From: Paracoccaceae bacterium
GTDB taxonomy: Bacteria > Pseudomonadota > Alphaproteobacteria > Rhodobacterales > Rhodobacteraceae
Direction: 5' to 3'
NCBI GenBank assembly: GCA_013214575.1
Contig: JABSSD010000006.1
Span: 1-42,800, forward strand
DNA: 42,800 nt
How positions within the stretch are numbered: position 1 is the first letter of the stretch; each line of letters begins with the position of its first letter. Shown one piece after another: positions 8,284-16,105 of the stretch. The notes beneath the pieces were generated by a model. That model was not told where the DNA came from. It did not search any database and was given only the letters and a program-made list of their open reading frames with translations. The translations under genes were made by a program, and so were the position numbers.

Positions 8284-9702
8284 TCACTCCCAGCCTTTCA
8301 CAAATCCCCGGTCGCCGGCCACCACACCAAGCTGATCCCGCAAGGTCAGGCAGTCTTGCTGGAACTGGCTCAACTGGTGTTTGAGACCTAGGAAGTGCGG
8401 ATCGGTGGCAAAATCAGGCTGCTGTGCCAAGTTGCGCAGCTCTCGGGGATCGGTGCTCAGATCATAGGCCTCATCGCCATTGTCGGGATCCTGAATATAG
8501 ACTTTATCTAGGGTGCGGATCGAATGGGTCAGTGATTTGTGACGCCCCGCCTCGGGCATGCCCGACGGCCAGCTGGTTTTGATAAATCCCTGATAATCAC
8601 CGACCTGGGCGATCACGACCTCCCGTATCGGCTCTGCATGGCCGGATCGCACCCAGCCCAGCAAATCCTTGCCCTGGTTGGTTGGCGGTGCCAGCCCGGC
8701 CATTGCAAGAAGGGTTGGGAACAAATCGACGGTACTGACCAGATCGGATATCCGGCGCGGCTTGGGCTCGTCAGAGTTTTTCGGCGGCACAATGACAAGT
8801 GGGACGTGCAACAGACATTTATAGTGAGACTCTGATTTGTTGAAGAGCCCCTTTTCACCGGTATAGTCGCCGTGGTCCGAGCCGAGGATGATCCAGGTGT
8901 TTTCAAGCAGGCCCTTGTCGTCGAGATATTGATAGATCCGCGCCATTTGATCGTCGATATAGCGGATCATGCCGTAATAGATCGCCAGCACCCGGCAATA
9001 ATCTTCCGGGCTGGCCTGATCCGTCCCCACATCGGAGCGCGCCTTTTTGTGCCAGTCCGGCAAGTCATCCAGATTGCCCAGGTCCGGCAGCGGCAGGCTG
9101 TCTGGATCAAACATTGTGTCATAGGGTTTGGGCACAAAATACGGTGGATGCGGATCGTCGTAGCACATGTGCAAAAAGAACGGCCGTCCGCTGGCCTCGG
9201 CCTGATCCAGCATCCGCAGGGCACGGTCCGTCAGAAGCGCCGAATTGCCATCCTTTGCGTCCACTTCAATGGTGCCTGAGGACCAGGCAACATCCCTGCG
9301 ACCGGACTGGATATGGGCCATCCAGCTGTTGAACAGGGGGCCGCGTTCATGCATCGGCGACTGCTCGTGCCAGCCTCGGCCCAAGTTCCGTTCTGGTTCG
9401 TAATGTCCCGCAGCCGCTGTGTAATATCCCCCGGCAGACAAAACTTCAGCCAATTGCGGTACATTGAACGGGGCCCGGTTTTGGTGACAGGTGACCCCAT
9501 GCACCTGCGGGAACAAGCCGGTATGAACGGAGGCCCGCGACGGGGTGCAAATCGGAGCCGCCGCATAGGCCTGGTCAAACACCCAGCCGTTTCGGGCAAG
9601 GCCATCACAAAACGGCATCGTAATATCTGCATTGCCCATGAAGCTCATGGCCGAGGCTTTGGCCTGATCAAACATCAGGTAGACGATATTGGGCGCTGTC
9701 AT
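8284..9702 (-). CDS. Cytoplasmic S1-type sulfatase, operon with nanA
   Basis: A 472-residue sulfatase of the alkaline-phosphatase superfamily. The formylglycine motif is ICTPSRAS (Cys52, C-x-P-S-R), with an N-terminal metal Asp in LMFDQAK, a DDPHPPYFVP segment and a second metal site GSDHGDYTGEKGLF. It starts MTAPNIVYLMFDQ with no signal peptide, so it should act in the cytosol after formylglycine formation; the maturing enzyme is not in the window. Where family members read GKxH (Lys and His of the sulfate pocket) this protein seems to read GHYE, so its chemistry or substrate may differ. The ATG lies 21 nt after the nanA stop, so the two form one operon. Predicted role: removing sulfate from an imported sialic-acid-type sugar (inference). 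Confidence 0.88.
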   Translation of the reverse strand: MTAPNIVYLMFDQAKASAMSFMGNADITMPFCDGLARNGWVFDQAYAAAPICTPSRASVHTGLFPQVHGVTCHQNRAPFNVPQLAEVLSAGGYYTAAAGHYEPERNLGRGWHEQSPMHERGPLFNSWMAHIQSGRRDVAWSSGTIEVDAKDGNSALLTDRALRMLDQAEASGRPFFLHMCYDDPHPPYFVPKPYDTMFDPDSLPLPDLGNLDDLPDWHKKARSDVGTDQASPEDYCRVLAIYYGMIRYIDDQMARIYQYLDDKGLLENTWIILGSDHGDYTGEKGLFNKSESHYKCLLHVPLVIVPPKNSDEPKPRRISDLVSTVDLFPTLLAMAGLAPPTNQGKDLLGWVRSGHAEPIREVVIAQVGDYQGFIKTSWPSGMPEAGRHKSLTHSIRTLDKVYIQDPDNGDEAYDLSTDPRELRNLAQQPDFATDPHFLGLKHQLSQFQQDCLTLRDQLGVVAGDRGFVKGWE

Positions 9703-9723
9703 GTGCTGGCTCTCGCGTGATTA

Positions 9724-10605
9724 TTAGACCGAAAGGCCGTTGGCATCCATCCAGGCATCCAGCTTGGCCAAGGAGGCGGGGCTGGCGGCACTGAACGGAC
9801 GGCGGCACGGGCCAACCGGAACGCCAAGCCGGTTCAGTGCGTGTTTAAGGCCCGGCAAGACTCCGGTTTCCAGCAGGATTTTGACCAGATCACCGGATTT
9901 GCGCTGCAATTGACGGGCGGTGGCGATATCCCCGGCATTGATCGCTTTTTCAATCCCAACATAGACATCACCGATCAGATTATAGGTGCTGCCAATGCCG
10001 CCGTCGCTGCCCATGGCCGCGGCGCCAAGAAACATCTCGTCGGTGCCAAAATAGAATTTCTTGCCCGGCGCCTGTTGACGCAACTGGGAGAACTGAAACA
10101 GGTCCGTGGCGGTGAACTTCACCCCGGCAATGCGATCATCCTGCATCAGTTCCAACAGTTGCTCGGTGGGAATGTCAGTGCCGCTGAGAGCCGGGATATT
10201 GTAGATGATCAGGGGCAGGCCAGAGGCATCCGCAATGGCTTTGTAATAATCGCTAATGTCGGGAAAGCTGTGCTTGTAGTAGTATGGCGGCACCGCTGAT
10301 ACCGCGTCGTAACCCATCTGGCCTGCCAGTTTCGCCAGCGCGACCGCGTCACAGGTGGCGGCCGTGCCCACATGCGCAATCAGGCTGCAGCGGCCCTTGG
10401 CGACATCCGCAACTTGACGCAGAACCAGCGACCGCTCCTCGACGTTTTGCAGCATCGCTTCACCAGAGCTGCCGCCGACATAAAGACCATGCACACCGCG
10501 CGACAGAATGAAATCAACCAGCGGTGCGATCCCCTCTGGTGCCACTGCGCCGTCGTCACCGAATGGTGTGAGCATAGCCGCGAAGATAGAGCCTGAGATG
10601 TCCAT
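9724..10605 (-). CDS. nanA: N-acetylneuraminate lyase
   Basis: A 293-residue member of the DHDPS/NAL aldolase family that splits sialic acid (Neu5Ac) into N-acetylmannosamine and pyruvate in the cytosol. NanA-specific text is visible: GGSSGEA (44-50), YNIPALSG with the catalytic Tyr at about 135, Schiff-base Lys at about 163 in AGVKFTATDLF, the long GSDGGIGSTYNLIG segment, and ETGVLPGLKHAL plus CRRPF near the end. YNIPALSG and GIGSTYN separate NAL from dihydrodipicolinate synthase. RBS AAGGAAA before the ATG. First gene of a minus-strand operon with a sulfatase, divergent from the GntR regulator gene. The downstream steps, nanK and nanE, lie about 10 kb away in the same locus. Confidence 0.93.
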   Translation of the reverse strand: MDISGSIFAAMLTPFGDDGAVAPEGIAPLVDFILSRGVHGLYVGGSSGEAMLQNVEERSLVLRQVADVAKGRCSLIAHVGTAATCDAVALAKLAGQMGYDAVSAVPPYYYKHSFPDISDYYKAIADASGLPLIIYNIPALSGTDIPTEQLLELMQDDRIAGVKFTATDLFQFSQLRQQAPGKKFYFGTDEMFLGAAAMGSDGGIGSTYNLIGDVYVGIEKAINAGDIATARQLQRKSGDLVKILLETGVLPGLKHALNRLGVPVGPCRRPFSAASPASLAKLDAWMDANGLSV

Positions 10606-10705
10606 GATTGTTTCCTTAGTGTCTGAATTTAGGCGATGTCATCGAAGCGTCTGAAGGGCCGCGACGCGCTGGATTCGGCTAGAGGCCGGGCCCCGATTGA
10701 CTAAG

Positions 10706-10737
10706 GTTTAAGCGAGAAATTGGTTTTTGGTCAACAA
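10706..10737 (-). promoter_or_regulatory. nanA promoter/operator with conserved 19-nt element
   Basis: In the 200-nt gap between nanA and gntR, 10715-10733 (agaaattggtttttggtca on the plus strand) recurs with one change at 22462-22480, upstream of the other nan operon. It overlaps TGGT-CA-ACAA (10728-10737), which fits the TNGT-N2-3-ACNA operator shape common for FadR-type GntR proteins. Read on the minus strand it also gives a -35-like TTGACC (10729-10734) with TTAAAC 17 nt further on. Confidence 0.55.
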
Positions 10738-10805
10738 AAAATAAAAAACTAGACGCCAAAAATGAAATATGCTTACCTAAATTTAATTTGGAGGGTTAAG
10801 CAGAA

Positions 10806-11549
10806 ATGGCAGACGCGACCACAGCAGCAGATATCGCACGTCGCATAGCGGCAGATGTTCATGCGGGAAAATACGCTGCGGGCGAAATGTTGCCCTCTGA
10901 GCGGGTGCTTTGCGAGACATTTGACGTCGGTCGCAATGTTGTCCGCGAAGCCATCACCATTCTTCAGGGAATGGGGCTGGCGGATCAGTCCAAAGGCAAA
11001 CGTCCGCGGGTTCTGGCGCCCACGCTCAGCAATGTGATGGAGGGTGTTGGCCAGGCCGCACAGTTCTTTTTCATGGGCAGCGAGGGCATGGCGCATCTAG
11101 AGCAGGCGCGTCTTTTCCTGGAAACAAGCATGCTGCGCTACACGGTGGTTCATGCGACCAATGCGCAGGTCGCAAAAATGGTCGAGGCGATTGCGCGTTG
11201 CGAGGAAAACGTTGGCGATGTTGAGGGTTTCCGCGACGCCGACGTGCAATTCCACCGCATCCTTGCCGAAGTCCCCGGCAACCCGATTTTCATCGCCCTT
11301 CATGAAACCTTTGTCGGTCGCTTGATGAAAAACCGCCCGGTTCTGGAAGGTTTTGAAAAACTGAACCGTCAAAGCAATGACGAGCACCGTGAGATGGTTT
11401 CAGCCATCCTGGACAAGGACGCAGATCGCGCTGTTGAGATCCTGACACGCCATCTGACACGAAACTTTGGATCATACTTTCGGTTATCGCTCGACAGGAA
11501 ATCGGAGGCGAGCGCGCGCCTGTTTAACACCACAGTGGAGGAACACTAA
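10806..11549 (+). CDS. GntR/FadR-type regulator (NanR-like)
   Basis: A 247-residue protein. The N-terminal GntR winged helix is at about residues 8-70 (MLPSERVLCETFDVGRNVV), followed by an all-helical FCD effector domain with DVQFHRILAEVPGNP and EHREMVSAILDKD, which carry the usual acidic and His metal or effector ligands. RBS GGAGG is 11 nt before the ATG. It heads the operon of SBP, permeases, ATPases and two sulfatases and is divergent from nanA, so it probably controls both in response to sialic acid (inference, by analogy with E. coli NanR). A second, related FCD regulator is at 21613-22326. Confidence 0.9.
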   Translation: MADATTAADIARRIAADVHAGKYAAGEMLPSERVLCETFDVGRNVVREAITILQGMGLADQSKGKRPRVLAPTLSNVMEGVGQAAQFFFMGSEGMAHLEQARLFLETSMLRYTVVHATNAQVAKMVEAIARCEENVGDVEGFRDADVQFHRILAEVPGNPIFIALHETFVGRLMKNRPVLEGFEKLNRQSNDEHREMVSAILDKDADRAVEILTRHLTRNFGSYFRLSLDRKSEASARLFNTTVEEH

Positions 11550-11550
11550 G

Positions 11551-13122
11551 ATGAATAAAGCACTTGGGATTGCACTGGCAGCTGCCTTGCAAATGACAAC
11601 GACCCACGCCTATGCCGACCGGGCCAATCAGCTTTCGGACGAGCGGGTGCGCCAGGCGATCGCCTACGCGATTGATATGGACACCATTGTGGATACGCTT
11701 TTTGAAGGCAAAGCCATTGTTGCGGATTCGATGATCCCCAATGGCGGATTTAAGGCGGACGGGTTGAATGCCTATGGCTATGACCCCGAAAAAGCACGCG
11801 CCCTGCTGAAAGAGGCCGGTTGGGATGAGACACAGGTTCTGGACGTTGTCTATTACTATGGCGACCAGTTGACCGCCGACCTGATGGTGGCCCTGCAGGC
11901 CTACCTTGGTGACGTCGGTGTTCAGATGACCTATCGCAAACTGGAGGGTGACGTTGGTGGCCAGCTCAATGCCCTGCCTGCGTCCGGCACCGACACCAGT
12001 GCCGTCACCTGGGACATCGCCTATGGCGCCAAAGCTGCATTGGCCTTGCAGGAATATTATAACGGCTACCAGACTGGAAAAAGCTCGTACACACCGGGCG
12101 ATGCGGCACGGGACGAGCTGATTGCCCGTATCAATGGCACCAGCAACGTCGAAGAGCAGAAGCTGGCCTTTAAAGACTTTGAGCGCTATGAAAACACCGT
12201 CCTGTCCGACATTCCGCTCTATTATCAGCAGCTGTTCATCTATGAGAGTGACCGCTTAGATCGCAATGGCGGTCAGTATGGCAACGAGCAGTTCAACTAT
12301 GACTGGGGTATCGTAAACTGGACCGCGGAACCCGACGAGACCGGCAAACAGACGCTGTACACCAACACTGCCCCCAGCCAGTTTTTTGAACACCCGTGGT
12401 TGAACCCGGGCGTCTATGTGTTCTCGAAAATCGGCCTAGACCACCTGTTGACCGCCGACGGTTCACTGGCGCCAACAGGCGGGCAACTTGCAGAAAGCTA
12501 TGAGGTTGCAGCCGATGGCCTCTCCGTCAGTTTCGACCTGAAGGATGGGTTGACCTGGCATGACGGTCAGCCGCTCACCGGCGAGGATGTGGTCTGGTCG
12601 ATTGAAACCGCCAAGGGTATCCCGGGCCTCAACCCTGTCTTTGCCAATACCTTTGATGCCATTTCGGACATCTCAACAGATGGCGATGTGATCAATATCT
12701 CCTTTGCCAAGCTTGATCCGAACATGCTTTTGACCTTTAGCCAGTTTGCGCCGCTTCCCAAGCACCTGCTTGAGGGCGTGAACCCGGTTGAATTCCAGCA
12801 GCACCCCTTCTGGCAGAACCCGGTTGGCTCTGGTCCCTTCAAAATCGAAGAAGTGCAAATGAACGACTATGTTCGCTTTGTGCCCTTTGCCGACTACCAT
12901 GGCGGTGTTGCAAAGGTCGAAGAGATCGTCGCCTTCCCAAGTGGTGAAAACGACGGCAACATCATCAAGAACGCAACCGCCGGCCGGCTTGACTTTGGCT
13001 TTACCAAATCGGTGGCCGATGTGCAGTCGCTGGAGGAAATGGAGCATATGCGGGTGATCCCGGCCGACATTCCCTACACACGGTCGCTGCGGATCAACAA
13101 GTTCGCCAATATTTCTGAATGA
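11551..13122 (+). CDS. Dipeptide/sialate-type ABC SBP (SBP_bac_5) with swapped halves
   Basis: A 523-residue secreted protein with signal peptide MNKALGIALAAALQMTTTHAYA. The mature part begins at once with LSDERVRQAIAYAIDMDTIV (29-48) and YDPEKARALLKEAGW. In SBP_bac_5 proteins those belong to the second half. At about residue 265 it continues with TLYTNTAPSQFFEHPWLNPG, LAESYEVAADGLSVSF (313-328), TWHDGQPLTGEDV, LPKHLL and GSGPFKI (426-432), which are normally the first half. The chain ends RSLRINKFANISE, exactly where canonical proteins run on into RVRQAIAYAID. The gene therefore encodes an apparent circular permutation. The start is set by GGAGG, 9 nt before the ATG. The adjacent nan genes suggest a sialic-acid ligand, as in the Haemophilus SatABCD importer. 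Confidence 0.88.
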   Translation: MNKALGIALAAALQMTTTHAYADRANQLSDERVRQAIAYAIDMDTIVDTLFEGKAIVADSMIPNGGFKADGLNAYGYDPEKARALLKEAGWDETQVLDVVYYYGDQLTADLMVALQAYLGDVGVQMTYRKLEGDVGGQLNALPASGTDTSAVTWDIAYGAKAALALQEYYNGYQTGKSSYTPGDAARDELIARINGTSNVEEQKLAFKDFERYENTVLSDIPLYYQQLFIYESDRLDRNGGQYGNEQFNYDWGIVNWTAEPDETGKQTLYTNTAPSQFFEHPWLNPGVYVFSKIGLDHLLTADGSLAPTGGQLAESYEVAADGLSVSFDLKDGLTWHDGQPLTGEDVVWSIETAKGIPGLNPVFANTFDAISDISTDGDVINISFAKLDPNMLLTFSQFAPLPKHLLEGVNPVEFQQHPFWQNPVGSGPFKIEEVQMNDYVRFVPFADYHGGVAKVEEIVAFPSGENDGNIIKNATAGRLDFGFTKSVADVQSLEEMEHMRVIPADIPYTRSLRINKFANISE

Positions 13123-13139
13123 TCTCCCCACCTGAAAAC

Positions 13140-13163
13140 GATGCGGGCCTTGCGGCCCGCATC
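13140..13163 (+). other. GC-rich stem-loop between SBP and permease genes
   Basis: A perfect 10-bp stem (GATGCGGGCC / GGCCCGCATC) with a TTGC loop, 17 nt after the SBP stop, is followed by C-rich sequence without a U-tract. It probably protects the SBP mRNA 3' end or attenuates readthrough, so that SBP exceeds permease; it is not a full terminator. Confidence 0.65.
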
Positions 13164-13204
13164 CCCCACAGCCGCTTGGCCCGATCCGCCTAAGGACCCC
13201 CGAC

Positions 13205-14164
13205 ATGCTGACGTTCATCATCCGCCGTCTGCTCATCGTGATACCGATGTTGCTGGTCATTAGTTTTTTGGTCTACCTCGGCCTTGAATTGACCCCGGGC
13301 GACGCGGTTTCGCATATGATTGACCCGGAAGCCGCCAGCCAGATGAGCCCGGCGCAATTCGAAGCCCTGCGCGAGGCATTGGGGCTGAACAAATCCTTCC
13401 TTGAGCGCTACGCCACATGGGTCTATAATATGCTGCACGGGGATTTTGGCCGCTCCCTGTCCGGCGGCGTCCCCATCTCAGAGATTTTCCTTGACCGGCT
13501 GCCCGCCACCCTGGAGCTGTCGTTTCTGGCGCTGCTGTTCTCGACCGTCATTGGCTGCAGTCTGGGCACCATTTCCGCCCTGAAACGCGGCACAGCAACC
13601 GATAGCAGCCTGACGGTGATCGGCATGCTTGGGGTCTCCATTCCTGAGTTTTTCTTTGGCCTTGTCTCCATTCTGATCTTTGCCCTGCATCTGCGCTGGC
13701 TGCCTGTGGGCGGTCGCCTGATGCCGGGCTATGAGACTTTTCTGGACCGGGCGCCGCATATCATCCTGCCGGCTCTGGTGCTGTCGTTGATGATGACCGC
13801 GGGCGTTATGCGCTACTCGCGCGCCGCCATGCTGGACTCTCTCAGTCGCGAATTCATTCGCACCGCGCGGTCCAAGGGTCTGCCCGAGTGGCGGATTAAT
13901 TTCGTACATGGTTTTCGCGTCGCCCTGACCCCGGTTGTGGTGCTGATTGGTTTTCGCCTGCCCACCCTGATCGGTGGCTCGGTGATCATCGAAGAGGTGT
14001 TTCAATGGCCCGGCATCGGCAGCGAGTTTATCGGTGCGGTGCGGGGCGCGGATTATCCCCTGGTGATGATGATCGCGCTGTTCTCGGTCTTTGCTGTGCT
14101 GATGGCCAGCCTGATCGTTGATGTGCTGACGGCCATTATTGACCCGCGCGTCCGTCTGAGCTGA
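13205..14164 (+). CDS. Dipeptide-type ABC transporter permease (DppB family)
   Basis: A 319-residue inner-membrane permease with the family's N-terminal start MLTFIIRRLLIVIPMLLVIS and about six helices. The periplasmic loop is rich in LREALGLNKSFLERYATWVYNMLHGDFGRS, a DppB hallmark, and the cytoplasmic EAA region reads FIRTARSKGLPEWRINFVHGFR. It pairs with the DppC-type subunit encoded 17 nt downstream. Operon context (nan genes, sulfatases) suggests that the cargo is a sialic-acid-type sugar rather than a peptide. Confidence 0.94.
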   Translation: MLTFIIRRLLIVIPMLLVISFLVYLGLELTPGDAVSHMIDPEAASQMSPAQFEALREALGLNKSFLERYATWVYNMLHGDFGRSLSGGVPISEIFLDRLPATLELSFLALLFSTVIGCSLGTISALKRGTATDSSLTVIGMLGVSIPEFFFGLVSILIFALHLRWLPVGGRLMPGYETFLDRAPHIILPALVLSLMMTAGVMRYSRAAMLDSLSREFIRTARSKGLPEWRINFVHGFRVALTPVVVLIGFRLPTLIGGSVIIEEVFQWPGIGSEFIGAVRGADYPLVMMIALFSVFAVLMASLIVDVLTAIIDPRVRLS

Positions 14165-14181
14165 ATGAAAAGGAGAGACCG

Positions 14182-15096
14182 TTGGCAAATTCCGCTCTGA
14201 ACCGAAAATTTGACCGCATCCGGGCGCTGGAGGAGGCAGGCGAACTGAAGCCTCTGACCGGCAGCCGGGCGCTGCGTAAGATGATGAATAACCGCCTGGC
14301 GATGGTCGGCGTGGTTATTTTTCTGATCATCCTGCTGTCCGCTATTTTTGCGCCGCTGCTGACCGCCCATAGTCCGACGAAAATCGACCTGCGGTCGATG
14401 TTGCAATCGCCATCAGGCGAGCATTGGTTCGGCACCGACAAAACCGGGCGGGATGTCTTTGCCCGGGTTCTTTACGGCGGCCGGGTGTCCATTCTGGTTG
14501 GCCTTGGCAGTGCGCTTCTTGCGGCGCTGATCGGCGTCGGTGTTGGCTGTTACACCGGGTACAAAGGCGGCATCCTGGATGTGATCGCATTGCGGGTCTC
14601 CGAGATATTCATGTCCTTCCCGCAGATTATTCTTGTGTTGCTGCTGGTCTCAATTGCCGGGCAAAGCCTGGCCAATCTGATCGTGATTTTTGTGCTGACC
14701 GGTTGGGGCGGCATGTACCGTCTGGCTAGGGCGCGCATGCTGTCGCTCAGGGAAGAGGAATATGTGCAGGCGCTGCGCAGCTTTGGCATTTCGACGCCGA
14801 TGATTTGCTACAAACATATCCTGCCCAATGCCCTGGGGCCGATCATGGTCAATATCACACTGACCACGGCGATGTTCATTCTGGCCGAGGCCGGGCTTAG
14901 TTTTCTGGGTCTGGGGGTGCCGCTGAACATCCCGACATGGGGCAATATTCTGAACGTCGCAAAAGATCTGCGGGTGCTGCAGAACAACTGGTGGATGTGG
15001 TTGCCGGTGGGCATGGTCATATCGCTGTTTGTTCTGAGTGTGAACTTCATTGGGGATGGGCTTCGGGATTCCACCGACCCCTCTCAGCAAGGGTAA
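14182..15096 (+). CDS. Dipeptide-type ABC transporter permease (DppC family)
   Basis: A 304-residue permease starting at TTG, set by a strong AGGAGA 6 nt upstream; no nearby in-frame ATG fits as well. The cytoplasmic N-tail LKPLTGSRALRKMMNNRLAM and then the first helix are DppC-typical. HWFGTDKTGRDVFARVLYGGRVS is the conserved DppC signature. The EAA loop reads EYVQALRSFGISTPMICYKHILPN. Forms the channel with the DppB-type subunit. Stop codon 4 nt before the next ATG. Confidence 0.94.
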   Translation: MANSALNRKFDRIRALEEAGELKPLTGSRALRKMMNNRLAMVGVVIFLIILLSAIFAPLLTAHSPTKIDLRSMLQSPSGEHWFGTDKTGRDVFARVLYGGRVSILVGLGSALLAALIGVGVGCYTGYKGGILDVIALRVSEIFMSFPQIILVLLLVSIAGQSLANLIVIFVLTGWGGMYRLARARMLSLREEEYVQALRSFGISTPMICYKHILPNALGPIMVNITLTTAMFILAEAGLSFLGLGVPLNIPTWGNILNVAKDLRVLQNNWWMWLPVGMVISLFVLSVNFIGDGLRDSTDPSQQG

Positions 15097-15100
15097 GACA

Positions 15101-16105
15101 ATGACAGGTGAAGTTGCGCTGAGCGTCAAGAATTTGAAGACGTTCTTTTACACCAACAACCGCTGCAACAAGGCGGTGAATGGGGTCTCTTTTGACATCA
15201 AAAAGGGCCGCACCCTCTGCGTCGTTGGCGAAAGCGGCTGCGGCAAATCTGTGACCGCCTCGACCATCATGCAATTGCTGCCCAGCCTGTCCCGGATTGA
15301 GGAGGGCTCCATCACCTATCACGCGGAGGCGGGCGATATCCGGATTGATCAGCTGGACCGTGACGGCAAGGAGATGCGGCGTATTCGCGGGTCTGAAATC
15401 GCGATGATCTTTCAGGATCCGATGACGGCGCTCAACCCGGTCTATACCATTGGCTTTCAAATTGGTGAGAGTTTGAAATACCACACGGATCTGTCGGCCA
15501 AGGCGCGCCACGCCAAGGTTGTCGACCTGCTGGCCAACATGGGCATTCCAGAGCCTGAAAGGCGCGCCAAAGAGTATCCTCATAAATATTCCGGGGGCAT
15601 GCGGCAACGGGCGCTGATTGCCATGGCGATGTCCTGCAATCCAAAAATCCTGATTGCAGACGAGCCGACAACCGCATTGGATGTCACCATCCAGGCCCAG
15701 ATTTTCCGCCTTATGGACGAGCTGAAAGAGCAGCACGGCACCGCCATCATGCTGATCACCCATGACATGGGGGTGGTCGCGGAATTGGCTGACGAAGTTA
15801 TCGTCATGTATATGGGCAATATCGTCGAAGCCGGAACCGTGGATGATATTCTGCGCCGCCCAAAGCACCCCTATACCCGGGCCTTGCTTGACTCGATCCC
15901 GGTGCTGGGACGGGGTCGCAATCAGGACATCAAGTCCATTCGCGGCGCCACCCCAGACCCTTACCAGCGTCCCAAAGGCTGCCAGTTTTCCCCCCGGTGC
16001 GACTTTGCCACCGAGACCTGCAGCGCCATGCCGGACGAAGAGTACATCACAGAGACCCATCGGGTCTCCTGTCATCACTACAAGGACATTTCGCAACATG
16101 ACTGA
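15101..16105 (+). CDS. ABC transporter ATP-binding protein (DppD family)
   Basis: A 334-residue ATPase: Walker A GESGCGKS (about 43-50), Q-loop [14 protein letters not shown] signature [15 protein letters not shown], Walker [13 protein letters not shown], switch His in LITHDMG. The C-terminal oligopeptide-type extension carries the Cys cluster [14 protein letters not shown]. The ATG follows the permease stop by 4 nt. One of two ATPases energising this importer. Confidence 0.94.
   Translation: MTGEVALSVKNLKTFFYTNNRCNKAVNGVSFDIKKGRTLCVVGESGCGKSVTASTIMQLLPSLSRIEEGSITYHAEAGDIRIDQLDRDGKEMRRIRGSEIAMIFQDPMTALNPVYTIGFQIGESLKYHTDLSAKARHAKVVDLLANMGIPEPERRAKEYPHKYSGGMRQRALIAMAMSCNPKILIADEPTTALDVTIQAQIFRLMDELKEQHGTAIMLITHDMGVVAELADEVIVMYMGNIVEAGTVDDILRRPKHPYTRALLDSIPVLGRGRNQDIKSIRGATPDPYQRPKGCQFSPRCDFATETCSAMPDEEYITETHRVSCHHYKDISQHD

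Noticed and set aside
9724-10605. Dihydrodipicolinate synthase as identity of this aldolase
   Set aside because: YNIPALSG, GIGSTYN and the C-terminal CRRPF are NanA-type, and nanK/nanE are in the same locus.
11551-13122. Two separate fused SBP genes or a chimera of unrelated proteins
   Set aside because: Each family motif occurs only once, and the chain end continues logically into the chain start, which fits permutation of one protein better.
15762-16097. Upstream extension of the second dipeptide-type ATPase gene
   Set aside because: The sequence before 16098 in that frame is the out-of-frame shadow of the preceding ATPase gene. The ABC domain starts at [10 protein letters not shown].
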